The notes below the pieces were generated by a model. The model made no database searches. It was not told the origin of the DNA and was given only the letters and a program-made list of their open reading frames with translations. Below, one piece after another: positions 7,774 through 15,885 of a DNA stretch of 64,000 nt. Every line of letters starts with the position of its first letter. Within the stretch, counting starts at the first letter, position 1. The stretch is from Rhizobium sp. C1. GTDB taxonomy: Bacteria > Pseudomonadota > Alphaproteobacteria > Rhizobiales > Rhizobiaceae. A program made the position numbers and the translations under genes. The stretch is from assembly GCF_021026335.1 (NCBI RefSeq), contig NZ_JAJNCY010000003.1, forward strand, positions 62,001 through 126,000. The letters are read 5' to 3'.

Positions 7774-7888
7774 AGTTGATGCGTTTGGCGGCCTCCTCCC
7801 AGTGCCGCTGCGTCAACTGTTCCCCTCTGGAGGTTTAATTACCTTCACACCTAATGGGCCGCGGTCTCCGCTGGCCCACTTTTTTTGC
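7774..7888 (+). ncRNA. Putative trans-acting sRNA with anti-Shine-Dalgarno loop (alpha-r14/NfeR1-like or alpha-r8/MmgR-like)
   Basis: A plus-strand transcript unit in a 343-base gap between two minus-strand genes. The first hairpin pairs 7776-7783 with 7809-7816 and GCGGC 7788-7792 with GCCGC 7804-7808, leaving a loop that contains CCTCCTCCC (7792-7800), complementary to Shine-Dalgarno sequences. The middle part, CCTCTGGAGG and AGGTTTAATTACCT, can form smaller hairpins. It ends in a strong intrinsic terminator (7855-7886). The exposed CCUCCUCCC loop is the hallmark of rhizobial alpha-r14 sRNAs, and related loops occur in the alpha-r8 (MmgR) family. There is no open reading frame of note. Family choice is uncertain; existence of an sRNA is likely. 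Confidence 0.65.
7855..7886 (+). terminator. Rho-independent terminator of the sRNA
   Basis: Stem TGGGCC+GCGG (7855-7864), loop TCTC, arm CGCT+GGCCCA (7869-7878) with one non-ideal pair, then C and seven T. The T-run is on the plus strand only, so it serves the plus-strand sRNA and not nadC. Confidence 0.85.
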
Positions 7889-7915
7889 CCATTTTCAAGT
7901 CTAAGTCGGCGTTCT

Positions 7916-8764
7916 TCAGGCCTCATCCAACCCGATATCGAGGCAGGGTGCGCTATGCGTGATCCAGCCAATGGAAAGCAGATCGACCCCGCTCCCGGCG
8001 ATCGCAGCGGCGGTCTCGGGCGTGATGCCGCCGGAGGCCTCGGTGATGGCGCGGCCGGCGACAAACGCAACGGCCTCTTTCAGCAGCGCCGGCGTCATAT
8101 TGTCGAGCAGGACGGCGTCGACATCGACCTCCATCGCCTCGGCAAGCTGATCGAGCGTGTCAACTTCCACCTCGATCTTGACCATGTGGCCTACATGCGC
8201 CTTGGCGCGCCGGATCGCCTCCGTGACGCTTCCGGCAATGGCAATATGATTGTCCTTGATCAGCACGGCATCGTGGAGCGCGAAGCGATGGTTCATGCCG
8301 CCGCCGGCGCGGACGGCGTATTTTTCAAAGGCGCGCAACCCCGGCGTGGTCTTGCGTGTGCACACGACGGCGGCTTTCGTGCCCGATACGGCATCGACAA
8401 TCCCGGCGGTGACGGTGGCGATGCCGGAAAGATGGCCGAGGAAGTTGAGCGCGACGCGCTCGCCGGTCAGCAGTCCGCGCGAAGGGCCTTCGATGGTGGC
8501 GATCACGTCGCCGGCGGCGACCCGTGCGCCGTCCGAAACATGCGCCGTCGTCTTGATGCCCGGATCGACGAGTTCAAAGGCCAGCTTTGCGATCTCCAGC
8601 CCGGCGATGACCCCTGTTTTGCGGGCGGCCATGACGAAGCGGGAGCGATGATCCGCCGGGATGACGGAGGCGGAGGTGATGTCGCCGGCAAGACCGAGAT
8701 CTTCCAGAAGGGCTGCGCGCACGGCAGGCTCGACGATGACGCGGGGCAGGGGAGGCAGATGCAT
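7916..8764 (-). CDS. nadC: Nicotinate-nucleotide pyrophosphorylase (carboxylating), quinolinate phosphoribosyltransferase
   Basis: 282 residues from the ATG at 8764, which has AAGGA about ten bases upstream; an upstream in-frame ATG at 8794 would overlap nadB. The enzyme converts quinolinate and PRPP to nicotinate mononucleotide, CO2 and pyrophosphate. Family signatures include EDLGLAGDIT near the N-terminus, RKTTPGLRAFEKYAVRAGG with GGGMNHR following, IKDNHIAI, KIEVEVDTLDQL, LLDNMTP, EASGGIT and GVDLLSIGWITHSAP. It is the last gene of nadQ-nadA-nadB-nadC and completes the de novo NAD pathway from aspartate. Thirteen bases separate it from the nadB stop. Confidence 0.95.
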   Translation of the reverse strand: MHLPPLPRVIVEPAVRAALLEDLGLAGDITSASVIPADHRSRFVMAARKTGVIAGLEIAKLAFELVDPGIKTTAHVSDGARVAAGDVIATIEGPSRGLLTGERVALNFLGHLSGIATVTAGIVDAVSGTKAAVVCTRKTTPGLRAFEKYAVRAGGGMNHRFALHDAVLIKDNHIAIAGSVTEAIRRAKAHVGHMVKIEVEVDTLDQLAEAMEVDVDAVLLDNMTPALLKEAVAFVAGRAITEASGGITPETAAAIAGSGVDLLSIGWITHSAPCLDIGLDEA

Positions 8765-8777
8765 GGGCGGGGATTCC

Positions 8778-10319
8778 TTATGCGCTTTCGGCAAGCGGAT
8801 GGTTGTTCAGGCCCTGCGCGGTTTCGAGGAGGTCCGCAAGGGTCATGGTGCGGCGCTCGGGCTTTGCATGGGGCGCCGGAAAGTCGCTGCGGGCATGCGC
8901 GCCGCGCGATTCTTCGCGAAGCCGGGCGAAGACGGTGATCGCAAGCGCCACAAGCGCTGGGTCTGATGACGGTCCATTGCCACTCGCGAGCGGCAGAAGG
9001 TCGGCAATTGCCCGGTCAAGGCCCGCCTGATTGCGGACGACGGAAAGATCGCGCGAGGCGATCTCGCGGACGCGGCGAAGATCGGGTGCGGGGCCGGGGG
9101 CAATATCCGGCAGCGCCTTGATGGTGCCCGATGCCGCACCGGTGATATCCTGCGCGGCCCTGATCCCCATCACCGTGCCTTCCAGCAAGGAATTGCTGGC
9201 GAGCCGGTTTGCGCCATGGAGACCAGTGCAGGCGGCCTCGCCGATCACCCAGAGACCGTCGATCGTGCTGCGTCCGGCCGTATCGGTCGTCACGCCGCCC
9301 ATGTGATAATGCGCAGCCGGTCGAACGGGGATGAGGTCGCGGGCCGGGTCGATGCCGGCCTTGGCGCAAAGTGTGTGGATGAGCGGAAACCGGGTCGCGA
9401 GGCGGGAGCCCAGAGCATCGCGCGCGTCGAGATAGACCTTGCCGCCACGTGCGATTTCCCGGCCAATGGCGCGGGCGACGACGTCGCGTGGGGCCAGCTC
9501 GGCCCCGGGCGTGTCGGCGAGAAAGCGTTCGCCCCTTTCGTTGAGCAGCAGCGCGCCTTCGCCGCGCACGGCTTCGCTGACCAGCGCCAGCGGACGCCGC
9601 GGAGTGGCAAGTGCGGTCGGGTGAAACTGCACGAATTCCATGTCGCAAAGCTCGGCACCGGCGCGCGCCGCCAGCATGACGCCTTGCCCGAAATTGCCGG
9701 CCGGATTGGTGCTCGCGTCATAAATCCCGCCGAGACCGCCGGTCGCCAGAACGACCTGCGTCGTTGGCAGCGCAAATGCTCCTTCAGATCCCACGCAGAG
9801 CAGGCCGGCCATGGCTCCTTCGGCGGTCAGCAGGCGCCGGACCTCGACGCCTTCCAGAACCGTGATCGAGGCGCAGGCCCTGACCGCAGCGGTGAGGGCA
9901 CGAACGATGGCCGCGCCCGTGCCGTCGCCATTGGCATGGATGATGCGATTGCGCGAATGGGCGGCTTCCAGACCGAATTGCAAATCGCCATCGGCCTTCC
10001 GGTCGAAACGCACGCCGAAGCGCTCCAGGGTCCTGAAGGCCAGAGCCGTTTCGGAGAGGATCGCGCGGGCGGCCTCAGCGTCGCAAAGGCCATCGCCCGC
10101 GGCGAGCGTATCGGCAAGATGCAGGTCCGTGCTGTCGTCCGGCCCGAGTGCGGCGGCAATGCCGCCCTGCGCCCAGCCGCTCGAGCTTTCCGCTCCAAGC
10201 ACTCCCCGCGTCAGCAAAACGACCGGCCGTGGCGCGAGGCTCAGCGCCGCCGTCAGCCCGGCAATTCCGCTGCCGACGACAACAACGCGGCCGGCGAGCC
10301 TGTCGATGAGGGCTGTCAT
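8778..10319 (-). CDS. nadB: L-aspartate oxidase
   Basis: 513 residues from the ATG at 10319, which overlaps the nadA stop (TGA at 10316-10318). Dinucleotide-binding motif [15 protein letters not shown] at about 11-25. Then [13 protein letters not shown], the flavoprotein segment [61 protein letters not shown] and [15 protein letters not shown]. It oxidises L-aspartate to iminoaspartate with FAD, feeding NadA. It acts in the cytoplasm. The C-terminal helical domain is present, so the enzyme looks intact. Confidence 0.95.
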   Translation of the reverse strand: MTALIDRLAGRVVVVGSGIAGLTAALSLAPRPVVLLTRGVLGAESSSGWAQGGIAAALGPDDSTDLHLADTLAAGDGLCDAEAARAILSETALAFRTLERFGVRFDRKADGDLQFGLEAAHSRNRIIHANGDGTGAAIVRALTAAVRACASITVLEGVEVRRLLTAEGAMAGLLCVGSEGAFALPTTQVVLATGGLGGIYDASTNPAGNFGQGVMLAARAGAELCDMEFVQFHPTALATPRRPLALVSEAVRGEGALLLNERGERFLADTPGAELAPRDVVARAIGREIARGGKVYLDARDALGSRLATRFPLIHTLCAKAGIDPARDLIPVRPAAHYHMGGVTTDTAGRSTIDGLWVIGEAACTGLHGANRLASNSLLEGTVMGIRAAQDITGAASGTIKALPDIAPGPAPDLRRVREIASRDLSVVRNQAGLDRAIADLLPLASGNGPSSDPALVALAITVFARLREESRGAHARSDFPAPHAKPERRTMTLADLLETAQGLNNHPLAESA

Positions 10320-11287
10320 ATGGCGAGCATCCTCTCGACGGCGAGGCGGGCGGGGACAATGAGGCTTTCCTCCACAGTCACCTCGTGGCGGTTTTCCTCC
10401 AGCGCCTGGCGGATGTTCGCCAGCGTGATGCGCTTCATATGCGGGCAGAGATTGCAGGGGCGGACGAAATCCACGTCCGGATGGTCGACGGCGACATTGT
10501 CGCTCATCGAGCATTCGGTGAGAAGGACGACGCGCGGCGGCTTCTTCTGGCCGACATAATCGGACATGACGGCCGTGGAACCGGCGAAATCAGCCTCCGC
10601 AACCACCTCCGGCGGGCACTCCGGATGTGCGAGCACGACAACGCCCGGATGGGCCTCGCGCAGGTCGCGGACATCCTGTGCGGTAAAGAGCTCATGCACC
10701 TCGCAATGGCCATGCCAGGCGATGATCTCGACATCTGTTTCGCGGGCGACGTTGCGGGCGAGATATTCGTCCGGGATCATGATGACGCGTGGCACGCCGA
10801 GCGATTCCACCACCTTCTTGGCATTGCCCGAGGTGCAGCAGATATCCGAGGCCGCTTTGACGGCGGCCGAGGTGTTCACATAGGTGATGATCGGTACGCC
10901 CGGATGGGCCTGACGGAGAAGTGCGACATCCTCCGGCGTGATCGAATCCGCCAGCGAACAGCCTGCGCCCATGTCGGGGATCAGCACCGTCTTCGTCGGG
11001 TTGAGGAGCTTCGCCGTCTCGGCCATGAAGTGAACGCCGGCCAGCACGATGACATCCGCATCGACTTCCGCCGCCTTGCGGGCGAGCGCCAGACTGTCGC
11101 CGACGATATCGGCAACGCCATGGAAAATTTCCGGCGTTTGATAGTTATGCGCCAGAATGACCGCGTTGCGCTTCTTCTTTAGTTCGAGGATCGCTGCGAC
11201 ATCCGCCTCATGAGAAAGCCATTCGGCCTTCGGCATCACGCGGGCGACGCGCTCGTAAAGCGCGGAAACGGAGGGCATCGTATTCAT
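10316..11287 (-). CDS. nadA: Quinolinate synthase (4Fe-4S)
   Basis: 323 residues. It condenses iminoaspartate with dihydroxyacetone phosphate to quinolinate. Signatures are [76 protein letters not shown] and [12 protein letters not shown]; cluster cysteines are in GAGCS, HPECP and PCNLCPH. The ATG at 11287 is preceded by AAAGGGA at good spacing. Expression should be controlled by NadQ through the two operators just upstream. The coding region overlaps nadB by four bases. Confidence 0.95.
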   Translation of the reverse strand: MNTMPSVSALYERVARVMPKAEWLSHEADVAAILELKKKRNAVILAHNYQTPEIFHGVADIVGDSLALARKAAEVDADVIVLAGVHFMAETAKLLNPTKTVLIPDMGAGCSLADSITPEDVALLRQAHPGVPIITYVNTSAAVKAASDICCTSGNAKKVVESLGVPRVIMIPDEYLARNVARETDVEIIAWHGHCEVHELFTAQDVRDLREAHPGVVVLAHPECPPEVVAEADFAGSTAVMSDYVGQKKPPRVVLLTECSMSDNVAVDHPDVDFVRPCNLCPHMKRITLANIRQALEENRHEVTVEESLIVPARLAVERMLAI

Positions 11288-11299
11288 GGCGCATCCCTT

Positions 11300-11316
11300 T
11301 TACTCAGGTTGAGTAT
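11300..11316. promoter_or_regulatory. NadQ operator 1 (inverted repeat TACTC-N5-GAGTA)
   Basis: TTACTC AGGTT GAGTAT at 11300-11316 is an almost perfect dyad ending 13 bases upstream of the nadA start. It has the same half-sites and spacer length as the second copy at 11334-11350, 34 bases away centre to centre. Being next to nadQ and nadABC supports NadQ as the binding protein. Confidence 0.8.
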
Positions 11317-11333
11317 ATGTGGGACGCATGGTT

Positions 11334-11350
11334 ATACTCGTTTGGAGTAT
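11334..11350. promoter_or_regulatory. NadQ operator 2 (perfect dyad ATACTC-N5-GAGTAT)
   Basis: A perfect 6+6 inverted repeat at 11334-11350. On the minus strand it lies directly downstream of a TTGACA -35 box (11352-11357 on the plus strand), filling the -35/-10 spacer of the nadA promoter, a classic repression position. The -35 hexamer overlaps the nadQ stop codon at 11354-11356. Confidence 0.82.
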
Positions 11351-11351
11351 A

Positions 11352-11357
11352 TGTCAA
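11352..11357 (-). promoter_or_regulatory. Consensus -35 box of the nadABC promoter
   Basis: TTGACA on the minus strand. A 17-base spacer leads to TAACCA, or a 15-base spacer to TATAAC. It gives nadABC a promoter of its own inside the nadQ-nadA junction. Confidence 0.6.
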
Positions 11358-12256
11358 TTGCGCGACAGAGGCAGCCTTGCGCTGGACAGCGCGTGCTCTT
11401 CGAGAATGGCGCGGCGATAGCGATAGAGCTTGGCGGGACGGCCGCCGGTCTCGCTCGACATCTCGCCGGTCTCTTCTATCAGTTCCTGCTGGTCGATCAG
11501 ACGGCGGAAGTTCGGCTTGTGCAGCGCCAGCCCCGCCAGGGCTTCGACGGTTCTTTGCAGGTGGGACAGCGTGAAGCTTTCCGGCATGAGTTCGAAGACG
11601 ACGGGGCGATATTTGATCTTGGCGCGCAGGCGGGTGATGGCGGTTGCGAGCATGCGGCGATGGTCTGCAAACATCGGCCGGCCGGTGCCCGGAACGCCTT
11701 GCGCGCCGGCCTCGGTGACCAATCCCGCTTCGTACATGAGTTCGTAGCGCTGCAGGGCCAGTTCCTCGTTCCAGCCCGCGCCATTCAGGCCGAGTGAAAG
11801 GTCGATGCGTTTCTGACGATGATCTCTTCGCGATGGCTCTGTCGCCGCCCAGGCATTCAGGGCCTCCGCGATAGGTGCCAGCGCGTCCGGCCGGCCCTCG
11901 CGGTGATCTTCCCAGGGAAAATATTCATACCAGCCGTGCCAGCCCGGCGCGCCGGCACCGGGAGCGGCCTGTTCGCGGACAAGACCGAGATAGCTGATCG
12001 AAATGGTGCGCCGCGCCCTGTCCTGCGGCGAACGGTCGCGGTCGGCGAAGGTGTAAAGCTGCTCGAGATAGCCGAGCGGGTGGCCGGTCTGTTCGTTCAC
12101 CCATTCGCGAAGGCCGGCCTGAAGGCTGCGATGTTCAAGCTCGAACGGGCCGGAGGGAAGGGCCTCGCCCTTGCTCACGGTCATGACACGCGGCGCGTCA
12201 TTGGTCACGGCCGTCAGCACGGCAATCAGTTCGGCGTGGGCGAGCGCGTCTTTCAA
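11354..12256 (-). CDS. nadQ: NadQ-type transcriptional repressor of NAD synthesis (COG4111-like)
   Basis: 300 residues from a TTG at 12256, with AAGGA upstream. The N-terminal part resembles a Nudix-like ligand domain (LTAVTNDAPRVMTV, then LPSGPFELEHRSLQAGLREWV and YLEQLYTFADRDR); the C-terminal half carries a winged-helix-like region ending TGGRPAKLYRYRR. This architecture is that of NadQ/NrtR-like regulators, which repress nadABC in Rhizobiales. It lies directly upstream of nadA in the same orientation, and two matching dyads sit in the junction. It probably senses an NAD-pathway metabolite; which one is not visible. The TTG start is the least certain point. Confidence 0.85.
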   Translation of the reverse strand: MKDALAHAELIAVLTAVTNDAPRVMTVSKGEALPSGPFELEHRSLQAGLREWVNEQTGHPLGYLEQLYTFADRDRSPQDRARRTISISYLGLVREQAAPGAGAPGWHGWYEYFPWEDHREGRPDALAPIAEALNAWAATEPSRRDHRQKRIDLSLGLNGAGWNEELALQRYELMYEAGLVTEAGAQGVPGTGRPMFADHRRMLATAITRLRAKIKYRPVVFELMPESFTLSHLQRTVEALAGLALHKPNFRRLIDQQELIEETGEMSSETGGRPAKLYRYRRAILEEHALSSARLPLSRN

Positions 12257-12343
12257 GGGGGGAGGGATCCTTCAAGAAATCCTGGCGATGAGCAATGTCT
12301 GCGTGAGTAGCAGAGAATTGCAACGCTTGAACCGAAAATCTCA

Positions 12344-12376
12344 AAAGAAAAGCCGGAGCGCGTACGCGCCCCGGCC
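12344..12376 (-). terminator. Rho-independent terminator after the DUF2934 gene
   Basis: On the minus strand, GCCGG at 12375-12371 pairs with CCGGC at 12356-12352, with a GCGTACGC-centred inner stem, followed by TTTTCTTTT. It lies 24 bases past the stop of the small gene at 12400. Confidence 0.75.
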
Positions 12377-12399
12377 TCTGGTCGGTCTTGTAGTCAAGA

Positions 12400-12693
12400 T
12401 TATGCGCTTTTGCGCATTTTCGGCAGGTCGACTTCCTGTTCCGGTTGCTTTGCATTGTTGGCCGGGGCCGGATTGTCGAGATCGCGGACCTTGGCGGCAA
12501 GCTCGTCGGCGCCGTTGCTGGCACCCTGATCGCCGGATGCCGAACCGCCCTGGTGATAGGCGGCTTCCGCCGTGCTCCATTCCTCGGCTGCCTGCTGCCA
12601 GTGTCGGTCATGATGGCCGTCGGGACGGCCTTCCTTTTCCCAGATCTGGTAAGCGCGCTCGCGGATGTATTCTTCCCTGCTTCTCTGCTCCAT
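12400..12693 (-). CDS. DUF2934 domain protein
   Basis: 97 residues. The N-terminal segment REEYIRERAYQIWEKEG followed by RPDGHHDRHWQQAAEEW is the DUF2934 signature: short proteins common in rhizobia, with no established biochemical role. The rest is low-complexity (GGSASGDQGASNGADE, PAPANNAKQPEQ). The ATG at 12693 follows GGGAGAAGACC. A good terminator lies just downstream, so it appears to be a monocistronic gene. Confidence 0.8.
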   Translation of the reverse strand: MEQRSREEYIRERAYQIWEKEGRPDGHHDRHWQQAAEEWSTAEAAYHQGGSASGDQGASNGADELAAKVRDLDNPAPANNAKQPEQEVDLPKMRKSA

Positions 12694-12777
12694 GGTCTTC
12701 TCCCGTTTGACGACAAGAGCGTCGTGCGCTCAACGATAAAACGAACAAGCGGGACAAATGTTCACGACGCCCCGAAA

Positions 12778-13563
12778 TTATCTGATGAGACTTTGTGCGC
12801 CATCGACAAAAATCACCGAGCCGGTGACGTGACGCGCGGCGTCCGAGGCGAGAAAGGCGACGACGCTGGCCACTTCGGAGGCCTTGCCCGATTTTCCGCC
12901 GGTCAGCGGAATGTCGCCATCGGGAAATTCGACCGGCACTTCTACGCTTTCGGTGTCTCGACGCGTCGTATTGTTCTCGATCGACGTCTCGATGGCACCG
13001 GGGCAGACGGCATTGATGCGGATGCGATCGCCGGCCAGTTCCACGGCGAGCTGTTTCACGAGAGCGACCTGGGCGGCCTTCGTCGCCGCATAGGCGCTGG
13101 CGCCGGCCGAGGTGAAGGTCCGCGTCCCGTTGATAGAGGAGATGACGACGATCGCGCTCTTTGCCGATTTTCTCAGATAGGGCACGGCGAAATGGATGCT
13201 TAGATAGCTGCCGCGCAGATTGACGGCGATGGTCTTGTCCCACTCGTCGGGCTTCAGGTCGGCGATGGGCGCCCACACGCCGTTGATCCCGGCGTTGACG
13301 ACCATGACATGCAGCCCGTCGCGTTCGGAAAACTGCCGGATCGCCGAAGACATGGCCTTAGCATCCGATACGTCGGCGACAAGAATTTCGGCGGTGCCGC
13401 CCAGCTGTTCGACCTCTTCCGCGACCTTGCGCAACTCGTCTTCAGTGCGGCCGAGCAGGCCGATCGTATCACCCTGCCGGGCAAAGGCCATGGCAGATGC
13501 CCGGCCGATGCCGGAGCCGGCGCCCGTGACGATAATGCGTTTGGATGGACGGTAATCGGTCAT
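12778..13563 (-). CDS. SDR-family oxidoreductase
   Basis: 261 residues, the normal length for classical short-chain dehydrogenases. The cofactor motif is TGAGSGIG (residues 14-21), then LLGRTEDEL and LVADVSD, NAGINGVWAP, and the catalytic Ser...Tyr-x-x-x-Lys in SSINGTRTFTSAGASAYAATK. The C-terminus ends FVDGAQSLIR as expected. The residue after the beta-2 strand is GRT, suggesting NADP(H) preference (weak inference). ATG 13563 follows AAGGAAGG. It stands alone on the minus strand with no pathway context, so the substrate is unknown. Confidence 0.85.
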   Translation of the reverse strand: MTDYRPSKRIIVTGAGSGIGRASAMAFARQGDTIGLLGRTEDELRKVAEEVEQLGGTAEILVADVSDAKAMSSAIRQFSERDGLHVMVVNAGINGVWAPIADLKPDEWDKTIAVNLRGSYLSIHFAVPYLRKSAKSAIVVISSINGTRTFTSAGASAYAATKAAQVALVKQLAVELAGDRIRINAVCPGAIETSIENNTTRRDTESVEVPVEFPDGDIPLTGGKSGKASEVASVVAFLASDAARHVTGSVIFVDGAQSLIR

Positions 13564-13652
13564 GCCCTGGCCTTCCTTTTCGCCTGTTCTGCCCGCATCT
13601 CAACGACGCGGGACCCGAACACGACGGGACAGGCCTTGTTCCCGATGCGAGG

Positions 13653-15716
13653 CTAGCCCTTTCGCGAAAAAACGAGAACGCTCTGGCCGGGGATTTCGGT
13701 CATCCGGTTTTCATCGATGTCCATCTGTTCCGCCGAGGTGAAAGCCGGCTGCCAGCCATTTCCGTCGGGCAGCTGGATGGGCGTGGCGTCACCGGCGTTC
13801 AGCGCGAGAAGCAATTCGTCTGCCGTGCCGTCTTCGCCCGGCGCATCCTTCAGGTGCATCATGACGATGCGCGTTTCGCCATTCCCCCATGCCGCCTCGT
13901 CCATGCCCGAGCCATCCGGCTTCAGCCAGCTTACGAAAGGTGCTGGCGGATCTCCGGGCTCTCCCTTGAGGAAGCGCTCCTGCCGCAGAAGCGGATGCGA
14001 TTTGCGGAAGGCGATGGCTGCCCGGCAGAAATCGAGAAGCGGGTCTTCGCGGCCCTCCCAGGAAATCCAGCCGATCTCGTTGTCCTGACAATAGGAATTG
14101 TTGTTCCCGCCCTGGCTGTTGCCGAGTTCGTCGCCGCCGAGCAGCATGGGAACGCCCTGGCTGAAGAAGAGGGTGGCGATCATCGCGCGCCGGCGGCGGG
14201 CACGTGCCGTGAGCACGTTTTCGTCCTCGGTCTCGCCTTCGATACCCATGTTGTCCGACTGGTTTCCGTCATGGCCGTCGCGATTTTCCTCGCCATTGGC
14301 CTCGTTGTGCTTGTCGTTGAAGGCCGTGACATCGGCGAGCACGAAGCCGTCATGCGCGCTCAGCAGATTGACCGAAGTGGTCGCGCTGCGGCCGGAATGG
14401 TCGAACTGCACCGGCGAGCCGGTGAGACGCTCGGCGAGCGGTGCAACAAGACCGGAATCCTTGCGCCAGAACCGGCGGACATCGTCACGGAACTTGTCGT
14501 TCCATTCGCGGAAGGGAAAGGGGAAGCCGCCGACCTGATAGCCATCCATTCCCACATCCCAGGGCTCGGCGATCAGCTTGACGCCAGCAAGGATCGGGTC
14601 CTGCCGGATGGCGTCGAAAAAGCCGCCCTCGCGGTCGAAGCGCAGGCCCTCTCTGCCGAGCGTCGAGGCGAGGTCGAAGCGGAAGCCATCGACATGCATC
14701 ACGCCCACCCAGTAGCGCAGGCTGTCGAGCACCATGCGCATGACCATCGGGTGGGCGACATTCAGCGTGTTTCCGGTCCCCGTCGTGTCGAACGTGTGGC
14801 GCAGCTCGTCAGGCGACTGGATATAGTAGCTCAGATTGTCGATGCCGCGGAAGCTGAGCGTCGGCCCGCGTTCCGAGCCTTCCGCCGTGTGGTTATAGAC
14901 CACATCCATGATGACTTCGATGCCGACGCTGTGGAACGCCTTCACCATCGTCTTGAATTCGGCGATCTGATCGCCGGAGAGATAGCGTGATTGCGGCGCG
15001 AAGAAGCCGAGCGTCTGGTAGCCCCAGAAATTGCGCAGGCCCTTTTCGACCAGATAGCGGTCATCGAGGAAATACTGAACCGGCAGAAGCTCGATTGCCG
15101 TGACGCCGAGTTTCGTCAGATGGTCGAGGATCGGCTCGCTGCACATGCCGAGGAAGGTGCCGCGCAAATCGTCCGGCACGTCCGGGTGCTGCATGGTCAG
15201 CCCGCGCACATGCGCTTCATAGATGATCGTATCCGTCCAGGGACGGCGGATCGCCTCGTCGCCGCTCCAGTCGAAATCGGGGTTCTGCACCACACCCTTC
15301 GGCATAAAGGCTGCGCTGTCGCGCTTATCGAAGGACAGGTCGCCATCGTCCGCGCCGATCGTGTAGCCGTAAAGGCTGTCGTCCCAGCTGAGGTCGCCTA
15401 CGATCTGCTTGGCATAGGGGTCGAGCAGAAGCTTGTTCGGGTTGAAGCGATGACCGTTCTTGGGATCGTAAGGTCCGTGGACCCGGTAGCCGTAGAGCGT
15501 GCCGGGCTGAAGGCCCGCCACGAAGCCGGACCAGATGTCGCCCTCGCGCTTCGGCAACGCCAGCCGCTGCGTCTCTTGCTTGCCGTCGGGCGAGAAAAGG
15601 CAGAGCTCGACGGCTTCGGCATGGGCGGAAAAGAGCGCGAAATGCGTTCCCTCGCCAATGAATTCCGCGCCAAGTTCGGGTTTCAGAAAATCGAGTTCGG
15701 AAAACGAATAGCTCAT
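13653..15716 (-). CDS. glgX: Glycogen debranching enzyme (isoamylase-type)
   Basis: 687 residues. An N-terminal CBM48-like domain (GTHFALFSAHAEAVELCLF, LQPGTLYGYRVHGPY, NPNKLLLDPYAK) is followed by a GH13 barrel with the conserved blocks DVVYNHTAEG, VDGFRFDLAS (catalytic Asp), KLIAEPWDVG (catalytic Glu) and SAHDGF. GGDELGNSQGGNNN and DNEIGWISWEG are typical of GlgX. It hydrolyses alpha-1,6 branches of phosphorylase-limited glycogen. It is divergent from treZ, consistent with glycogen-to-trehalose flux. Confidence 0.93.
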   Translation of the reverse strand: MSYSFSELDFLKPELGAEFIGEGTHFALFSAHAEAVELCLFSPDGKQETQRLALPKREGDIWSGFVAGLQPGTLYGYRVHGPYDPKNGHRFNPNKLLLDPYAKQIVGDLSWDDSLYGYTIGADDGDLSFDKRDSAAFMPKGVVQNPDFDWSGDEAIRRPWTDTIIYEAHVRGLTMQHPDVPDDLRGTFLGMCSEPILDHLTKLGVTAIELLPVQYFLDDRYLVEKGLRNFWGYQTLGFFAPQSRYLSGDQIAEFKTMVKAFHSVGIEVIMDVVYNHTAEGSERGPTLSFRGIDNLSYYIQSPDELRHTFDTTGTGNTLNVAHPMVMRMVLDSLRYWVGVMHVDGFRFDLASTLGREGLRFDREGGFFDAIRQDPILAGVKLIAEPWDVGMDGYQVGGFPFPFREWNDKFRDDVRRFWRKDSGLVAPLAERLTGSPVQFDHSGRSATTSVNLLSAHDGFVLADVTAFNDKHNEANGEENRDGHDGNQSDNMGIEGETEDENVLTARARRRRAMIATLFFSQGVPMLLGGDELGNSQGGNNNSYCQDNEIGWISWEGREDPLLDFCRAAIAFRKSHPLLRQERFLKGEPGDPPAPFVSWLKPDGSGMDEAAWGNGETRIVMMHLKDAPGEDGTADELLLALNAGDATPIQLPDGNGWQPAFTSAEQMDIDENRMTEIPGQSVLVFSRKG

Positions 15717-15885
15717 GAATATGCCTCGGGAGGAAAGGGAAGGGCCGCGTCAGCAACGTCGCAGCCGGCAATAGGTTCCGGCCATTTTCAGTCGGAACAC
15801 CCGGTGGCTTCATGTGTTCGAGCCCCCGACGAAATCCGGACAACGAAATCGCAGCGGTCCGGACATCAAGGACGAGGAGAGACGC

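Noticed and set aside
7766-8938. Long plus-strand open frame opposite nadC and nadB
   Set aside because: It is the antisense shadow of nadC with typical GC-rich third-position bias, and shows no recognisable motif. Similar long antisense frames opposite hyuB (25880-27397), glgX, the fusion gene (58171-59892) and others were dismissed for the same reason.
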